DNA from: DASRWD01 sp044507975
GTDB lineage: Bacteria > Deinococcota > Deinococci > Deinococcales > Trueperaceae
Reading direction: 5' to 3'
Length of the DNA stretch: 57,870 nt
NCBI GenBank assembly: GCA_044507975.1
Contig: JBIQIQ010000002.1
Location: 1-57,870, forward strand
A program made the position numbers and the translations under genes. The notes under the pieces are model-generated. The model was not told where the DNA came from. It saw only the letters and a list, made by a program, of their open reading frames with translations, and ran no database searches. The stretch's first letter is position 1; each line of letters opens with the position of its first letter. Below, piece after piece: positions 13,141 to 21,593 of the stretch.

Positions 13141-14034
13141 TCAGACCCGCTTGACGTCGGGCCTGCCGAGCAGGCCGTGCGGCCTCACGAGCAGCACGAG
13201 CACCACGGCGAGGAAGGCGAAGCTAGCCTTGAACTCGAGGGAGACGTACACGCCGACGACGAGCTCGAGGATCCCGAGCACGTAACCGCCGAGCACGGCT
13301 CCCGGCAGGCTGTTCATGCCGCCGATCACGGCCGCGACGAACCCCTTGGACAGCGGGTCGAGCATCATCGTCGGGTTCAGCAGGGTCGTGGGAGCGAAGA
13401 GGAGCGCGGCCGCGGTGGCGAGCACGGCGGCAGACGCCCAGGTCGCCATCAGCACCGTGCGGACCGGCAGGCCCATGGCCTCCGCCACGTCGGAGCGCTG
13501 GGCCACGGCCCTCATCGCCACGCCCAAGCGCGTGAACGAGAGCAGCGCCCACAGCGCGAGCATCAGCACGACGCCCAGTGAGGCGGTGACCAGGGAGGCC
13601 ACGGTGAACGAGGCGCCGGCGACGCGCACGATGGCGTTCGGAGCCAGGGTGGGCAGGAGCTTGTTGTCGGTCCCGAACACGAGGGCGTCGAAGCCGCCGA
13701 GCGCCAGGGCCAGGCCGAGCGTCAGGATGATCAGCCCGAGGTCGCTCGTCGTCTTCGCCTGCCTCACGACCAACAGGTAGATGAGGCCGCCGATGACGGC
13801 GGCCGCGGCCAACGCGAGCGCGAACGAGACGCCGAACGGCAGCCCCAGGTTCGTGAAGAGGACGTACGCCAGGAACGTGCCGAGCACGCCGACGTCGCCG
13901 TGCGCGAAGTTGAGGATGCGCGTGGTGCGGTAGAGGAGCACCAGCCCTAGAGCGACCAGGGCATAGACGGACCCGACCGTGGCGCCGCTGACCAGGACCT
14001 GGAGGACCTCGCCGAACCCGCTCACATCGGCCAC
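13141..14034 (-). CDS. livH: Liv-type ABC importer, permease LivH
   Basis: 297 residues with about eight transmembrane helices. The conserved LivH/LivM cores are visible: TRILNFAHGDVGVLGTFLAY near the N-terminus and LSKGFVAAVIGGMNSLPGAVLGGYVLGILE near the C-terminus, the latter being the EAA-like loop that meets the ATPase. It forms the channel with LivM. The GTG start overlaps the livM stop by 13 nt. The 116-nt space to livK downstream carries the internal livK promoter. Confidence 0.92.
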   Translation of the reverse strand: MADVSGFGEVLQVLVSGATVGSVYALVALGLVLLYRTTRILNFAHGDVGVLGTFLAYVLFTNLGLPFGVSFALALAAAAVIGGLIYLLVVRQAKTTSDLGLIILTLGLALALGGFDALVFGTDNKLLPTLAPNAIVRVAGASFTVASLVTASLGVVLMLALWALLSFTRLGVAMRAVAQRSDVAEAMGLPVRTVLMATWASAAVLATAAALLFAPTTLLNPTMMLDPLSKGFVAAVIGGMNSLPGAVLGGYVLGILELVVGVYVSLEFKASFAFLAVVLVLLVRPHGLLGRPDVKRV

Positions 14035-15107
14035 GACTTCCAGTAGCTACGCACCTTGAGCCAACGCCCGTAGAGGCCGGAGGGCTCGATGACGAGGATG
14101 AGGATTACGACCAGCCCGAACACGAGCTGCGACCAGGCGCGGAAGGTCGATAGGTAGATCTCGAGCCCCGTGATGAACCCCGCGCCCACGAGCGCTCCGG
14201 GCAGCAGCCCCAGGCCCCCCACGACGACCATGAGAAGGAACTTGATCGACAGCAGCAGGTTGAAGCTCTCGGGCGTCAGGTAGCCGACGAGGGGCCCGTA
14301 GAGCGCGCCAGCGAGGCCGGCGATGCCGGCGGAGATCACGAAGGCCAGGGTCTTGTGCTTGGCGAGCCCGATCCCGCTCATCTGGGCGGCGAGGTCTGCG
14401 TCGCGGACGGCGCGGAAGGCGCGGCCGACGTGGGAGCGCTCCAGGTTGAAGACCGCCCACACGGTCAACGCCGCGAGCCCTGCGACCAGCCAGTAGTAGG
14501 CGGGATCGCCGTAGAAGTCGACGCCGAGGATGACCGGACGGTCCGTGACCTTGCCGGTGGAGGCGCCGACGTAGCTCCAGTTGTTGAGGATCTGCTGGAT
14601 GGCGAGGCCGAAGCCGAGCGTGGCGATGGCGAGGTAGGGCCCCTCGAGGCGTAGCGCCGGCACGCCGATGACGGCGCCGAGCGCCGCCGCGACCGCGACC
14701 GCGGCCAGCACGGTGAGCACGTATGGCACGCCCTCGGACGCCAGGGCGGTCTGGGCGTACGCGCCGGCGGCGAGGAAGCCCGCGTGCCCCAACGAGACCT
14801 GCCCGGTCATGCCTACGAGAACCGCGAGCGACACCGCGACGAGCGCGTAGACGAAGAAGAGCGTGACGTTGTAGACGACGAAGCCCTTCACCAGGAAGGG
14901 CAGCACCACCACGGCGGCCGCCGCGAGCGCCGCGGCCACCCAGCCGGCCGTGCCCCGGATCAGCCACAGGTCCTGCTCGTAGCGGTCGCGGAACAGCAGG
15001 CCCTGCCGGCCGTAGCGGCGGCGGGGCGGCACCCGGGGCGCGCCGCGAGGTTCCAGCGCGACCGGGTCGGGCGCCGTCGGCTTCGGCTCGGCGGTCTCCT
15101 GCGTCAC
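14022..15107 (-). CDS. livM: Liv-type ABC importer, permease LivM
   Basis: 361 residues. A hydrophilic, Pro/Arg-rich N-terminal extension of about 55 residues precedes roughly nine transmembrane helices. LivM landmarks: VGMTGQVSLGHAGFLAAGAYAQ, LRLEGPYLAIATLGFGLAIQ, and the loop VVVGGLGLLPGALVGAGFI. The start GTG overlaps the stop of the acyl-CoA ligase gene (GTGA, 15104-15107), so permease synthesis is coupled to the ligase. It ends inside livH. Confidence 0.93.
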   Translation of the reverse strand: MTQETAEPKPTAPDPVALEPRGAPRVPPRRRYGRQGLLFRDRYEQDLWLIRGTAGWVAAALAAAAVVVLPFLVKGFVVYNVTLFFVYALVAVSLAVLVGMTGQVSLGHAGFLAAGAYAQTALASEGVPYVLTVLAAVAVAAALGAVIGVPALRLEGPYLAIATLGFGLAIQQILNNWSYVGASTGKVTDRPVILGVDFYGDPAYYWLVAGLAALTVWAVFNLERSHVGRAFRAVRDADLAAQMSGIGLAKHKTLAFVISAGIAGLAGALYGPLVGYLTPESFNLLLSIKFLLMVVVGGLGLLPGALVGAGFITGLEIYLSTFRAWSQLVFGLVVILILVIEPSGLYGRWLKVRSYWKSWPM

Positions 15108-16894
15108 GCGTAGAGCCCCTCGACGAGGTCGGCGTAGCGCGACGCGATGCTCGCGCGCTTGACCTTGAGGGTGGCCGTCACCTCGCCGTCCTCGTGGTAG
15201 AGGCGCTTGGGCAGGATCGCGAAGCGCTTGATCGTCTCGACGCGGGCGAGCGTCGAGTTCACCCGCTCCACCTCCGCCTCGATGAGCGCGACGACCTCGG
15301 GGTTGCGGGTCAGGTCGGTGTAGGTCGAGTACGCGATCTGGTTCTCGGCGGCCCAGTGCCTGACGTTGTCCTCGTCGAGCACGAGGAGGGCCACCAGGTA
15401 CTTCCTGCGGTCGCCGAGCACGACGGCGTCGTTGACGTAGACCGACGACTTGAGCTGGTTCTCGATCTTCTGGGGAGCGACGTTCTTGCCTCCCGCCGTG
15501 ATCAGGATGTCCTTCATGCGGTCGGTGATGCGCAGGTAACCGTCCTCGAGCTCGCCGACGTCGCCGGTGCGGAGCCAGCCGTCCGCCAGCGCCTCCGCCG
15601 TGGCCGCGGGGTCCTTGTGATAGCCGAGGAAGTTGCCTGGACTGCGAGACAGGATCTCGCCGTCGTCGCCGATCCTGACCTCTACGTCGAGGAAGGGCGT
15701 GCCCACGGTGCCGAGGCGTACCTCGGCCGGGTTGATCGTGATCAAGCCGGTGGACTCGGTCAGGCCGTAACCCTCTCTCACGTCGACGCCCACGGCGCGG
15801 AAGTAGGCGAGGATCTCGGACGCGATGGGCGCGGCTCCGGAGATCGCCATGCGCACGCGGTCGAGGCCCAGCCGGTGCCGCAGGGGCAGCAGCACGGCGA
15901 GGTGCGCCAGCGAGAGCAGCGCCGCGCCCGACCGCGCGGGCGCGCGCCCTGGACCCCGCTGCCCGGCCCAGCCGCCTGCGCCAGCGGCGCGGATCGCCCA
16001 GGCGTAGGCGAAGCGCTTGAGGAACTGCGCGTCCTTCATGTGCAGCTCGACGAGCGAGAACAGCTTCTCCCAGATGCGAGGCACCGCGAAGAAGATCGTC
16101 GGGCGGATCTCGCGCAGGTCGGTGAGGACCGTGTCGAGGTTCTCGGTGAAGCTGACGGTGTAGCCCCACCGTATCGGGTTGGCGATCGTGATCAGACGCT
16201 CGACGATGTGGGAGAGCGGCAGGAAGGAGAGGAACTCGTCGCCCGGCCCGCACTCGAGCGCATCCCTGAGCGCGTCGGTCGCCCACATGATGTTGCCGTG
16301 GGTCAGCATCGCGCCCTTGGGGTCGCCGGTGGTGCCGGAGGTGTAGATGAACAGGGCGACGTCGTCCTCTGTGACCGCGGCGAGCCGCGCGTCGACGCCG
16401 GTCGGGTCGGCACGGTAGCGGGCCTTGCCGGAGGCGAGAGCGTCGCGGTACGGGGTGACTCCGCCGGCCTCGGCGTCGTCCTCGATGAGCAGCACGAAGC
16501 GCACCCCGGGGCAGTCCTCCCGCACGGCCAGCCACTTCTCCAGCTGCTCGGCGTCCTCGAGCACGAGGCCCACGGCGTCGGAGTGCTGCAGGTAGTAGCG
16601 GAGCTGCTCCGGGCTGCTCGTGGTGTACACGCCCACGGTCGCGCCCCCTGCCGTCTGGGTCGCCATGTCGGCGACGGTCCACTCCGGCCGGTTCTCGCTC
16701 AGGAGCGCCACGCGGTCGCCGGGCTGCAGGCCCAGCGCCACGTACTCGGCGGCCAGGCCGTCGACGTCGTCCACGTACTCAGCCCAGGTGATCCGCTGCC
16801 ACAGGCCGAGGCGCTTGACCCGCTGCGCGAGCCCCGCGTCCCCCGCTCGCGCCCTCAGCAGCCCCGGCACGGTCGCCGGCGACACTGTCGTCAT
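15104..16894 (-). CDS. AMP-forming long-chain acyl-CoA synthetase, first gene of the liv operon
   Basis: 596 residues of the ANL adenylating family, FadD15-like subgroup: P-loop-type motif YTSGTTGDPKGAM, a FLPLSHIVER helix, ISGAAPIASEIL, the A5 motif GYGLTESTG, the A7 region GWLRTGDVGELEDGYLRITDR with catalytic Asp, and the A10 Lys in VKRASIASRYADLVEGLYA. The family activates fatty or aryl carboxylates to acyl-AMP and then acyl-CoA. A Gly/Ala/Arg-rich insertion lies near residues 310-335. It is coupled to livM, so ligase and importer probably share a substrate. The start at 16894 has a -10 box 8 nt upstream; the first 39 codons overlap the end of the flavodoxin frame. Confidence 0.92.
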   Translation of the reverse strand: MTTVSPATVPGLLRARAGDAGLAQRVKRLGLWQRITWAEYVDDVDGLAAEYVALGLQPGDRVALLSENRPEWTVADMATQTAGGATVGVYTTSSPEQLRYYLQHSDAVGLVLEDAEQLEKWLAVREDCPGVRFVLLIEDDAEAGGVTPYRDALASGKARYRADPTGVDARLAAVTEDDVALFIYTSGTTGDPKGAMLTHGNIMWATDALRDALECGPGDEFLSFLPLSHIVERLITIANPIRWGYTVSFTENLDTVLTDLREIRPTIFFAVPRIWEKLFSLVELHMKDAQFLKRFAYAWAIRAAGAGGWAGQRGPGRAPARSGAALLSLAHLAVLLPLRHRLGLDRVRMAISGAAPIASEILAYFRAVGVDVREGYGLTESTGLITINPAEVRLGTVGTPFLDVEVRIGDDGEILSRSPGNFLGYHKDPAATAEALADGWLRTGDVGELEDGYLRITDRMKDILITAGGKNVAPQKIENQLKSSVYVNDAVVLGDRRKYLVALLVLDEDNVRHWAAENQIAYSTYTDLTRNPEVVALIEAEVERVNSTLARVETIKRFAILPKRLYHEDGEVTATLKVKRASIASRYADLVEGLYA

Positions 16895-17444
16895 GTGCCC
16901 CGATACTAACCGAGGGGACGAGCCCTGCCTCAGCCGCGACGCGGCTGACCCAGGCACGGACGCGCCCCGGGGTCAGGTGGGGCTCGTTGTCCTCGTCGAG
17001 CGCCAGACCCAGGAGCTCGTCGCCGCGCAGCCCCAGCGACCCCGTGAACCCGTAGCCGTCCGCTGGGCAGAGCCCGACGAGCCGCGCGCCCGTCGCCTCC
17101 AGCGGCTCCGCCACGATCCCGAGCGCGTCGACGAACGTGTGCGGGTAGGAGACCTGGTCGCCGGTGCCGAACAGCGCCAGCGCCGCGCCGCGCAGGTCCA
17201 GTGCTGCGAGCTCGGGGAGCCGCGCCTCCAGGTCGGGGGGGAGCTGGCCGACGTTCCAGGTGCAGGAGCCCAGCACCACCAGGTCAAGCTCCCGCAGCCT
17301 CTCGATGTCGAGATGGCCGAGGTCGTATGACGGCACCTCGGCGCCGATGGCGGCGCTCAGCTCGCGGGCCACCAGCTCAGCCACCAGCTCGGTAGCGCCG
17401 AAGAGCGTGGCGTAGACGACCGCGGCGCGCGTGCGTTCTCTCAC
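16779..17444 (-). CDS. Flavodoxin-like protein with a run-on C-terminus overlapping the ligase gene
   Basis: 221 residues from a GTG. The first 175 or so form a flavodoxin: VVYATLFGATELVAELVA (FMN phosphate loop region), LGSCTWNVGQLPPD, FGTGDQVSYPHTFVDALG and DGYGFTGSLGLRGDELLGLALDEDNEP, typical of long-chain FldA-type proteins that carry electrons with FMN. The usual protein ends near RAWVSRVAAEAGL. Here the frame stays open for about 50 more codons of Ala/Gly/Arg-rich sequence, 39 of them overlapping the start of the acyl-CoA ligase in another frame. Either the tail is real or a small sequence error removed the stop. The leaderless -10 box supports the GTG at 17444. Confidence 0.75.
   Translation of the reverse strand: MRERTRAAVVYATLFGATELVAELVARELSAAIGAEVPSYDLGHLDIERLRELDLVVLGSCTWNVGQLPPDLEARLPELAALDLRGAALALFGTGDQVSYPHTFVDALGIVAEPLEATGARLVGLCPADGYGFTGSLGLRGDELLGLALDEDNEPHLTPGRVRAWVSRVAAEAGLVPSVSIGAHDDSVAGDRAGAAEGASGGRGARAAGQAPRPVAADHLG
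16903..16908 (-). promoter_or_regulatory. Leaderless -10 box of the acyl-CoA ligase/liv operon
   Basis: TAGTAT on the minus strand, 8 nt before the ATG at 16894, inside the end of the flavodoxin gene. Confidence 0.5.
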
Positions 17445-17450
17445 CAGGCG

Positions 17451-17456
17451 AAGGTA
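17451..17456 (-). promoter_or_regulatory. Leaderless -10 box of the flavodoxin gene
   Basis: TACCTT on the minus strand, 6 nt before the GTG at 17444. Confidence 0.45.
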
Positions 17457-17517
17457 ACGGCCGGCGCCCGGTCGACGCCTCCACCCAGGTCAAGCGGCCC
17501 GGGCGGAGGCTGGGTCC

Positions 17518-19224
17518 TCACCGGAACAGGTCGGCCATGCTCTTGCCGAGGAGCTTGCTGGCGACGAACACCAGGGCCAGGGTGATGAGGATGACGATGC
17601 TGCCCATCGCGCTGGCCGGCGCGATGCGGTGCGAGGTCAGGTACTCGAAGATGGCGATCGACACGGTCTTCGTGGTGCCAGAGAAGAGCATGATCGTGAC
17701 GCTCAGCTCCGAGATCAGGGTGGCGAACACCAGGATGCCGCCGGCCAGCATGCCGGGAGCGATGAGCGGCAGGGTCACCCTGCGCATCGTCCGCCACCAG
17801 CTGGCGCCCGCGATGACGGAGGCCTCCTCGAGCTGCGGGTCGACCTGCCCGATGCTGGCCGACACGGCCCGGAACGCGTACGCGAGCCGCCTCACGAAGT
17901 AGGCGAAGATCAGGAGCAGCGGGGTGCCGGTCAGGACGAGCGGGCCGCTGTTGAACGTCGTCAGGTACGCGACGCCGGTGACGATGCCCGGCAGCACGAA
18001 CGGCAGCATGATCGTCAGGTCGATCAGCCACTTGCCGGCGAACCGGCGGCGCAGCGCGACGTAGGCGGTGAAGGTCCCGAACAGCAGGGCGAGCACGGTC
18101 GCGGCCCCCGCCAGCCAGACGCTGTTGAGGATGGGCTGGAACACGCGCCCGAGAACCAGCTCGTAGTTCCCGAGCCCGTACTGCGTCGGCAGGCGTGTGC
18201 CGGCCCAGCGCTCGGCGAACGACGAGAACACGACGACGGCCTGCGGCAGCAGCGCCAGGGCCAGCAGCCCCCAGGTGTAGACGTTCCCGAACACCCGGGC
18301 CGCGACCGAGCCGGCCTGGCGCGAGCGCTGGGTCGTGCCCGTGAGCGTGACGTACCGCCGCCTGCCCGTGAAGCGCCGCATCAGGAGCACGAAGGCCAGA
18401 ACGAGCAGGACGTTCACAACGGCGATGGCGGCCGCCCCGTTGAGGTTGAAGAAGCCTTCGACCTGGAAGAGGATCAGCGTCGGCAGGACGTAGTAGTCGC
18501 TCCCCAGCACCGAAGGGACCCCGACGTTGCCCAGGGCTCGGATGAACACGATCATCGCTCCCGAGGCGATGGACGGCGCGATCAGCGGGAAGGTGATCGT
18601 CCTCAGGATGCGCCAGCGGGAGGCGCCCATGATGCTCGCGGACTCCTCGATGTAGGGGTCGGCCGCGGCCAGGGCGCCCTGGACTATGAGGAACACGAAC
18701 GGGAAGTACGAGAGCGACAGGGCGAGGATGATCCCGAACGGCCCGAAGATGGACGGCAGGGTGATGCCGAGCGTGTCCTCGATGAAGCGCGTGAAGATGC
18801 CGTTGCGCCCCAGCAGCAGCACCCACGAGTAGGCGCCGATGAACGGCGGGGCGATCAGCGGGATCACCGAGAGCGACATGATCAGGTTCTTGTAGGGGAT
18901 GCGGATGCGGGCGACGGCGTAGGCCGCTGGCAGCGCCAGCAGGGTCGCGAAGAAGGTCGACGCCAACGACACGACCAGCGAGTTTCGCAACGCCGACTGG
19001 TACAGGGAGGAGGTCCAGAAGCGCTCGAAGTTGCTGAGCGACACGTTCCTCGGCGACAGCGCCTCCCCCTGCGGCACGAGGCTGGCGAGGAGCGACTTGC
19101 CGATCGGGTAGACGAGGAAGACGAGCAGGATGACCGCCGTCACCCCGCCGACGATCAGCGGAGCGAGGTCGCGGCGCCGCCGCGGAGCCGCGACCGCGGC
19201 CGGTAGAGCCGAGGCGGACGCCAC
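17518..19224 (-). CDS. AfuB/FbpB-type ABC permease, two fused permease domains
   Basis: 568 residues from a GTG placed 2 nt after the ATPase stop. Two homologous permease modules lie in tandem, each with about six helices and an EAA loop: EESASIMGASRWRILRTITFPLIAPS in the first half and EEASVIAGASWWRTMRRVTLPLIAPG in the second. This fused layout is typical of the iron(III)/hexose-phosphate/2-aminoethylphosphonate class (FbpB, AfuB). It would form the whole channel, served by the ATPase encoded just upstream. The gene is the last of a four-gene operon starting at 22559. Substrate is discussed under the binding protein. Confidence 0.92.
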   Translation of the reverse strand: MASASALPAAVAAPRRRRDLAPLIVGGVTAVILLVFLVYPIGKSLLASLVPQGEALSPRNVSLSNFERFWTSSLYQSALRNSLVVSLASTFFATLLALPAAYAVARIRIPYKNLIMSLSVIPLIAPPFIGAYSWVLLLGRNGIFTRFIEDTLGITLPSIFGPFGIILALSLSYFPFVFLIVQGALAAADPYIEESASIMGASRWRILRTITFPLIAPSIASGAMIVFIRALGNVGVPSVLGSDYYVLPTLILFQVEGFFNLNGAAAIAVVNVLLVLAFVLLMRRFTGRRRYVTLTGTTQRSRQAGSVAARVFGNVYTWGLLALALLPQAVVVFSSFAERWAGTRLPTQYGLGNYELVLGRVFQPILNSVWLAGAATVLALLFGTFTAYVALRRRFAGKWLIDLTIMLPFVLPGIVTGVAYLTTFNSGPLVLTGTPLLLIFAYFVRRLAYAFRAVSASIGQVDPQLEEASVIAGASWWRTMRRVTLPLIAPGMLAGGILVFATLISELSVTIMLFSGTTKTVSIAIFEYLTSHRIAPASAMGSIVILITLALVFVASKLLGKSMADLFR

Positions 19225-19226
19225 GA

Positions 19227-20381
19227 CTAGAGGGCCCCGGACGGCACGTAGGCCACCGCGTCGGAGGGCGCGAAGCCGATCTTCACCGCCATGCCCTCGG
19301 TGACGCCCGGCACCGGGCGCGGGGCCTCGACCATCACCTCGGAGAGAGCTCCTTCGCACGTGACGAAGTAGCGCGTCATGCTGCCCAGGAACAGCACCCT
19401 CCGGACCCGGCCCTGCACGCCGGGATGGTCCGAGCCGGTCGCGGCGCCGCCGTCCAGGGCGCTGAGGGTGTGGTGCTCGGGCCTCACGGCCACGATTGCT
19501 TCGGTGCTCACGCCGAAGCCTTCCTTCTCGGCCGCCGTCAGCTCGTGGCGCCGGTTCGCGGTGACCGCGTCGCCACCCGAGAGGCGCAGGGTCGTCCCCG
19601 CGCCGTCCGAGCCGACGACCTCCGCCGGGAAGAAGTTGATCTTGCCGATGAAGTCGGCGACGAAGAGGCTCGTCGGGTCGCGGTACACCTCCTCCGGGGT
19701 GCCGACCTGCATCAGGTCGCCGAGCTGGAAGACGCCGATCCGGTCGGAGACGGACATCGCCTCCTCCTGGTCGTGCGTGACGTAGAGCGCGAGGACTCCG
19801 AGGTCCTTCTGGATGCGCCGGATCTCCTCCCGCATCTGCACGCGCAGCTTCGCGTCGAGGTTGGCGAGCGGCTCGTCGAGGAGGAACATGTCCGGCTCGT
19901 AGGCCAGGGCGCGCGCGATCGAGACGCGCTGCTGCTGACCCCCGGAGAGGTCGGACGGGTAGCGGCCGTGGAGGCCGCCCAGCCCGAGCACGTCGAGCAG
20001 GCCGAGGACGCGCTCGCGGATCGCCGCGTTGGACTGGTTGCGCACCCGCAGACCGTAGGCCGCGTTCTCGAGCACCGTGAGGTGCGGGAACAGGGCGTAG
20101 GACTGGAACACCATCCCCAGGTTGCGCTCGGACGGCGGCAGGCGCGCCAGGTCGCGGCCCCCGAAGCGGATGGTGCCGGAGGTGGACGTCTCGAGGCCGG
20201 CGATCATGCGCAGCGTCGTCGTCTTGCCGCATCCCGACGGCCCCAGGAGCGAGAAGAACTCGCCTGCGCCCACGTCGAGGGAGACCTCCTTGACGGCGGT
20301 CACCGGCCCCTCGGCGGTGTCGAATACCTTCGTCAGCGAGTCGATGTCGAGAGACCTATGCGGCAACTTCCGATCCTCCAT
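19227..20381 (-). CDS. AfuC/FbpC-type ABC ATPase
   Basis: 384 residues. ATPase domain with Walker A GPSGCGKTTT, Q-loop VFQSYALFPHLTV, signature LSGGQQQRVSIARAL, Walker B MFLLDEPLANLD and switch His YVTHDQEEAMSVSDRIGV, followed by a TOBE-type C-terminal domain (about 250-384, with VAVRPEHHTL). This is the MalK/FbpC/PotA importer class. Its first 9 codons overlap the end of the PP2C phosphatase gene by 26 nt, so the two are tightly coupled. No regulatory motif beyond the TOBE-like domain was recognised. Confidence 0.92.
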   Translation of the reverse strand: MEDRKLPHRSLDIDSLTKVFDTAEGPVTAVKEVSLDVGAGEFFSLLGPSGCGKTTTLRMIAGLETSTSGTIRFGGRDLARLPPSERNLGMVFQSYALFPHLTVLENAAYGLRVRNQSNAAIRERVLGLLDVLGLGGLHGRYPSDLSGGQQQRVSIARALAYEPDMFLLDEPLANLDAKLRVQMREEIRRIQKDLGVLALYVTHDQEEAMSVSDRIGVFQLGDLMQVGTPEEVYRDPTSLFVADFIGKINFFPAEVVGSDGAGTTLRLSGGDAVTANRRHELTAAEKEGFGVSTEAIVAVRPEHHTLSALDGGAATGSDHPGVQGRVRRVLFLGSMTRYFVTCEGALSEVMVEAPRPVPGVTEGMAVKIGFAPSDAVAYVPSGAL

Positions 20382-21465
20382 GCGGTGCTTCCGTTCGCCC
20401 CGTGGGGGGCGCCTCGGCCCGGTCCAGCGGGCCGCGCGGACGTGCGTTGACGGTGACCACGGTCCGGTCGTCGGTGAAGGCTCCGGGGCCCGAGCCCTTC
20501 GTCGCCGGGTAGCGCCAGACCTTGAGAGGGTCGACGCGCTCCACCTCGGCGATGTGGGCCTCCCAGTCGGCCAGCCGCGTCGCGCCTGGCGCCGGCGTCC
20601 CGAAGTAGCCGTCGGTGAAGAGCTCCAGGCTGGGCAGCGCGGTGGGGTACGCCCCCGAGAGCGTGACGACCTCCTCGACCACGTCGTGGCCGAGGGTGGT
20701 GAAGCCGTCGATGCAGGTGGTGCCCAGCTCGCCTCCGCGGTTGCGGAACCGCGCGGCGCCCCTGACGCCGCCGGCGAGGACCTCCCGGACCGCCCCGGCC
20801 GACAGCCCCGGCTCGAGGCGCTCCGCCGCGGCGAAGGCGGCTTCGCGGGCCGCGCGCCACGTCTCGAGCGGCAGCACGCCCGCCCACTCGGGCAGGAACT
20901 CCTCCGTGCCGCCGAGGCAGTACTCCCTGCCGCACGCCAGCGCGAGGTTGGCGGGGGCGCAGACCTCGAGCACCGCCTCCACGACGATGGCGCGCCAACG
21001 AGCGAGCAGCGCCTCGGCGGGGCGCGTCGCACCGAGCACCCTCTCCCCGCCGACGCGAATGGCGCTGTCGCCGATCACGGCGAGCCGCCAGAGACCGGCC
21101 CGCTGGCCGGAGCCGGGCACCGCGAGCGCGAGCTGCGCTCCGAAGCGGAGGTTGGGGTCTCGGAGCGCCTCCTCGCTCTCACCGAGCTCCACGTAGCGGG
21201 ACGCGAAGGCGTCGTCGAAGCGCTGCACGACCTCGCGCAGCGGCGTCTCGAACAGCGCGCCAGCCGCGTCGAGGTCAGCCAGCACGGCTGCGATCAGCCT
21301 GCCGGCCTCCTGGCCGCGGCTCGAGCCGTCGGGCAGCGCGCGGCCGCTCTTGTCGGTGACGCCGTCGACGACCGCGTAGTAGCGGCCTGAGCTCAGGACG
21401 TAACGGTCCTCGTTCGCCTCGGGCGCGCCCGGGTCCTTGGACTGCGTGAAGGCTTCTACCTGCAT
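20356..21465 (-). CDS. PP2C-family metal-dependent phosphatase inside an ABC importer operon
   Basis: 369 residues. The four metal-site motifs of PP2C enzymes are present: NEDRYVL (Asp20), YYAVVDGVTDKSG (Asp34), FTDGYF, and DDRTVVTV near the end, with AVIGDSAIRV in the right place for the GDSR motif. About 110 residues between GDSAIRV and FTDGYF form an insertion with several Trp and Cys. No membrane helix, sensor or kinase-linked domain is seen, so it should be cytoplasmic. It lies between the binding-protein gene and the ATPase gene and overlaps the latter by 26 nt. It might dephosphorylate the imported compound or a protein of the transporter; neither is shown. The ATG at 21465 is chosen because upstream sequence is Pro/Arg-rich and not protein-like. 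Confidence 0.8.
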   Translation of the reverse strand: MQVEAFTQSKDPGAPEANEDRYVLSSGRYYAVVDGVTDKSGRALPDGSSRGQEAGRLIAAVLADLDAAGALFETPLREVVQRFDDAFASRYVELGESEEALRDPNLRFGAQLALAVPGSGQRAGLWRLAVIGDSAIRVGGERVLGATRPAEALLARWRAIVVEAVLEVCAPANLALACGREYCLGGTEEFLPEWAGVLPLETWRAAREAAFAAAERLEPGLSAGAVREVLAGGVRGAARFRNRGGELGTTCIDGFTTLGHDVVEEVVTLSGAYPTALPSLELFTDGYFGTPAPGATRLADWEAHIAEVERVDPLKVWRYPATKGSGPGAFTDDRTVVTVNARPRGPLDRAEAPPTGRTEAPHGGSEVAA

Positions 21466-21554
21466 CGGTCGTGCGTCGGTCGCGGGTCCATCGGGTCGGC
21501 AGCGGCCTCCCCGCCGCGGTGCGGGCCGATCACGGGGCCCGGCCAAAGGCAGGA

Positions 21555-21579
21555 GGCCGGCGTGAGGTCACGGCCGGCC
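21555..21579 (-). promoter_or_regulatory. Intercistronic stem-loop between the binding-protein and PP2C genes
   Basis: GGCCGGC/GCCGGCC arms around a GTGA..TCAC core in the 128-nt gap after the binding-protein stop. It probably stabilises the binding-protein mRNA or partially terminates transcription. Confidence 0.5.
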
Positions 21580-21593
21580 ACCTGTGCTCGACG

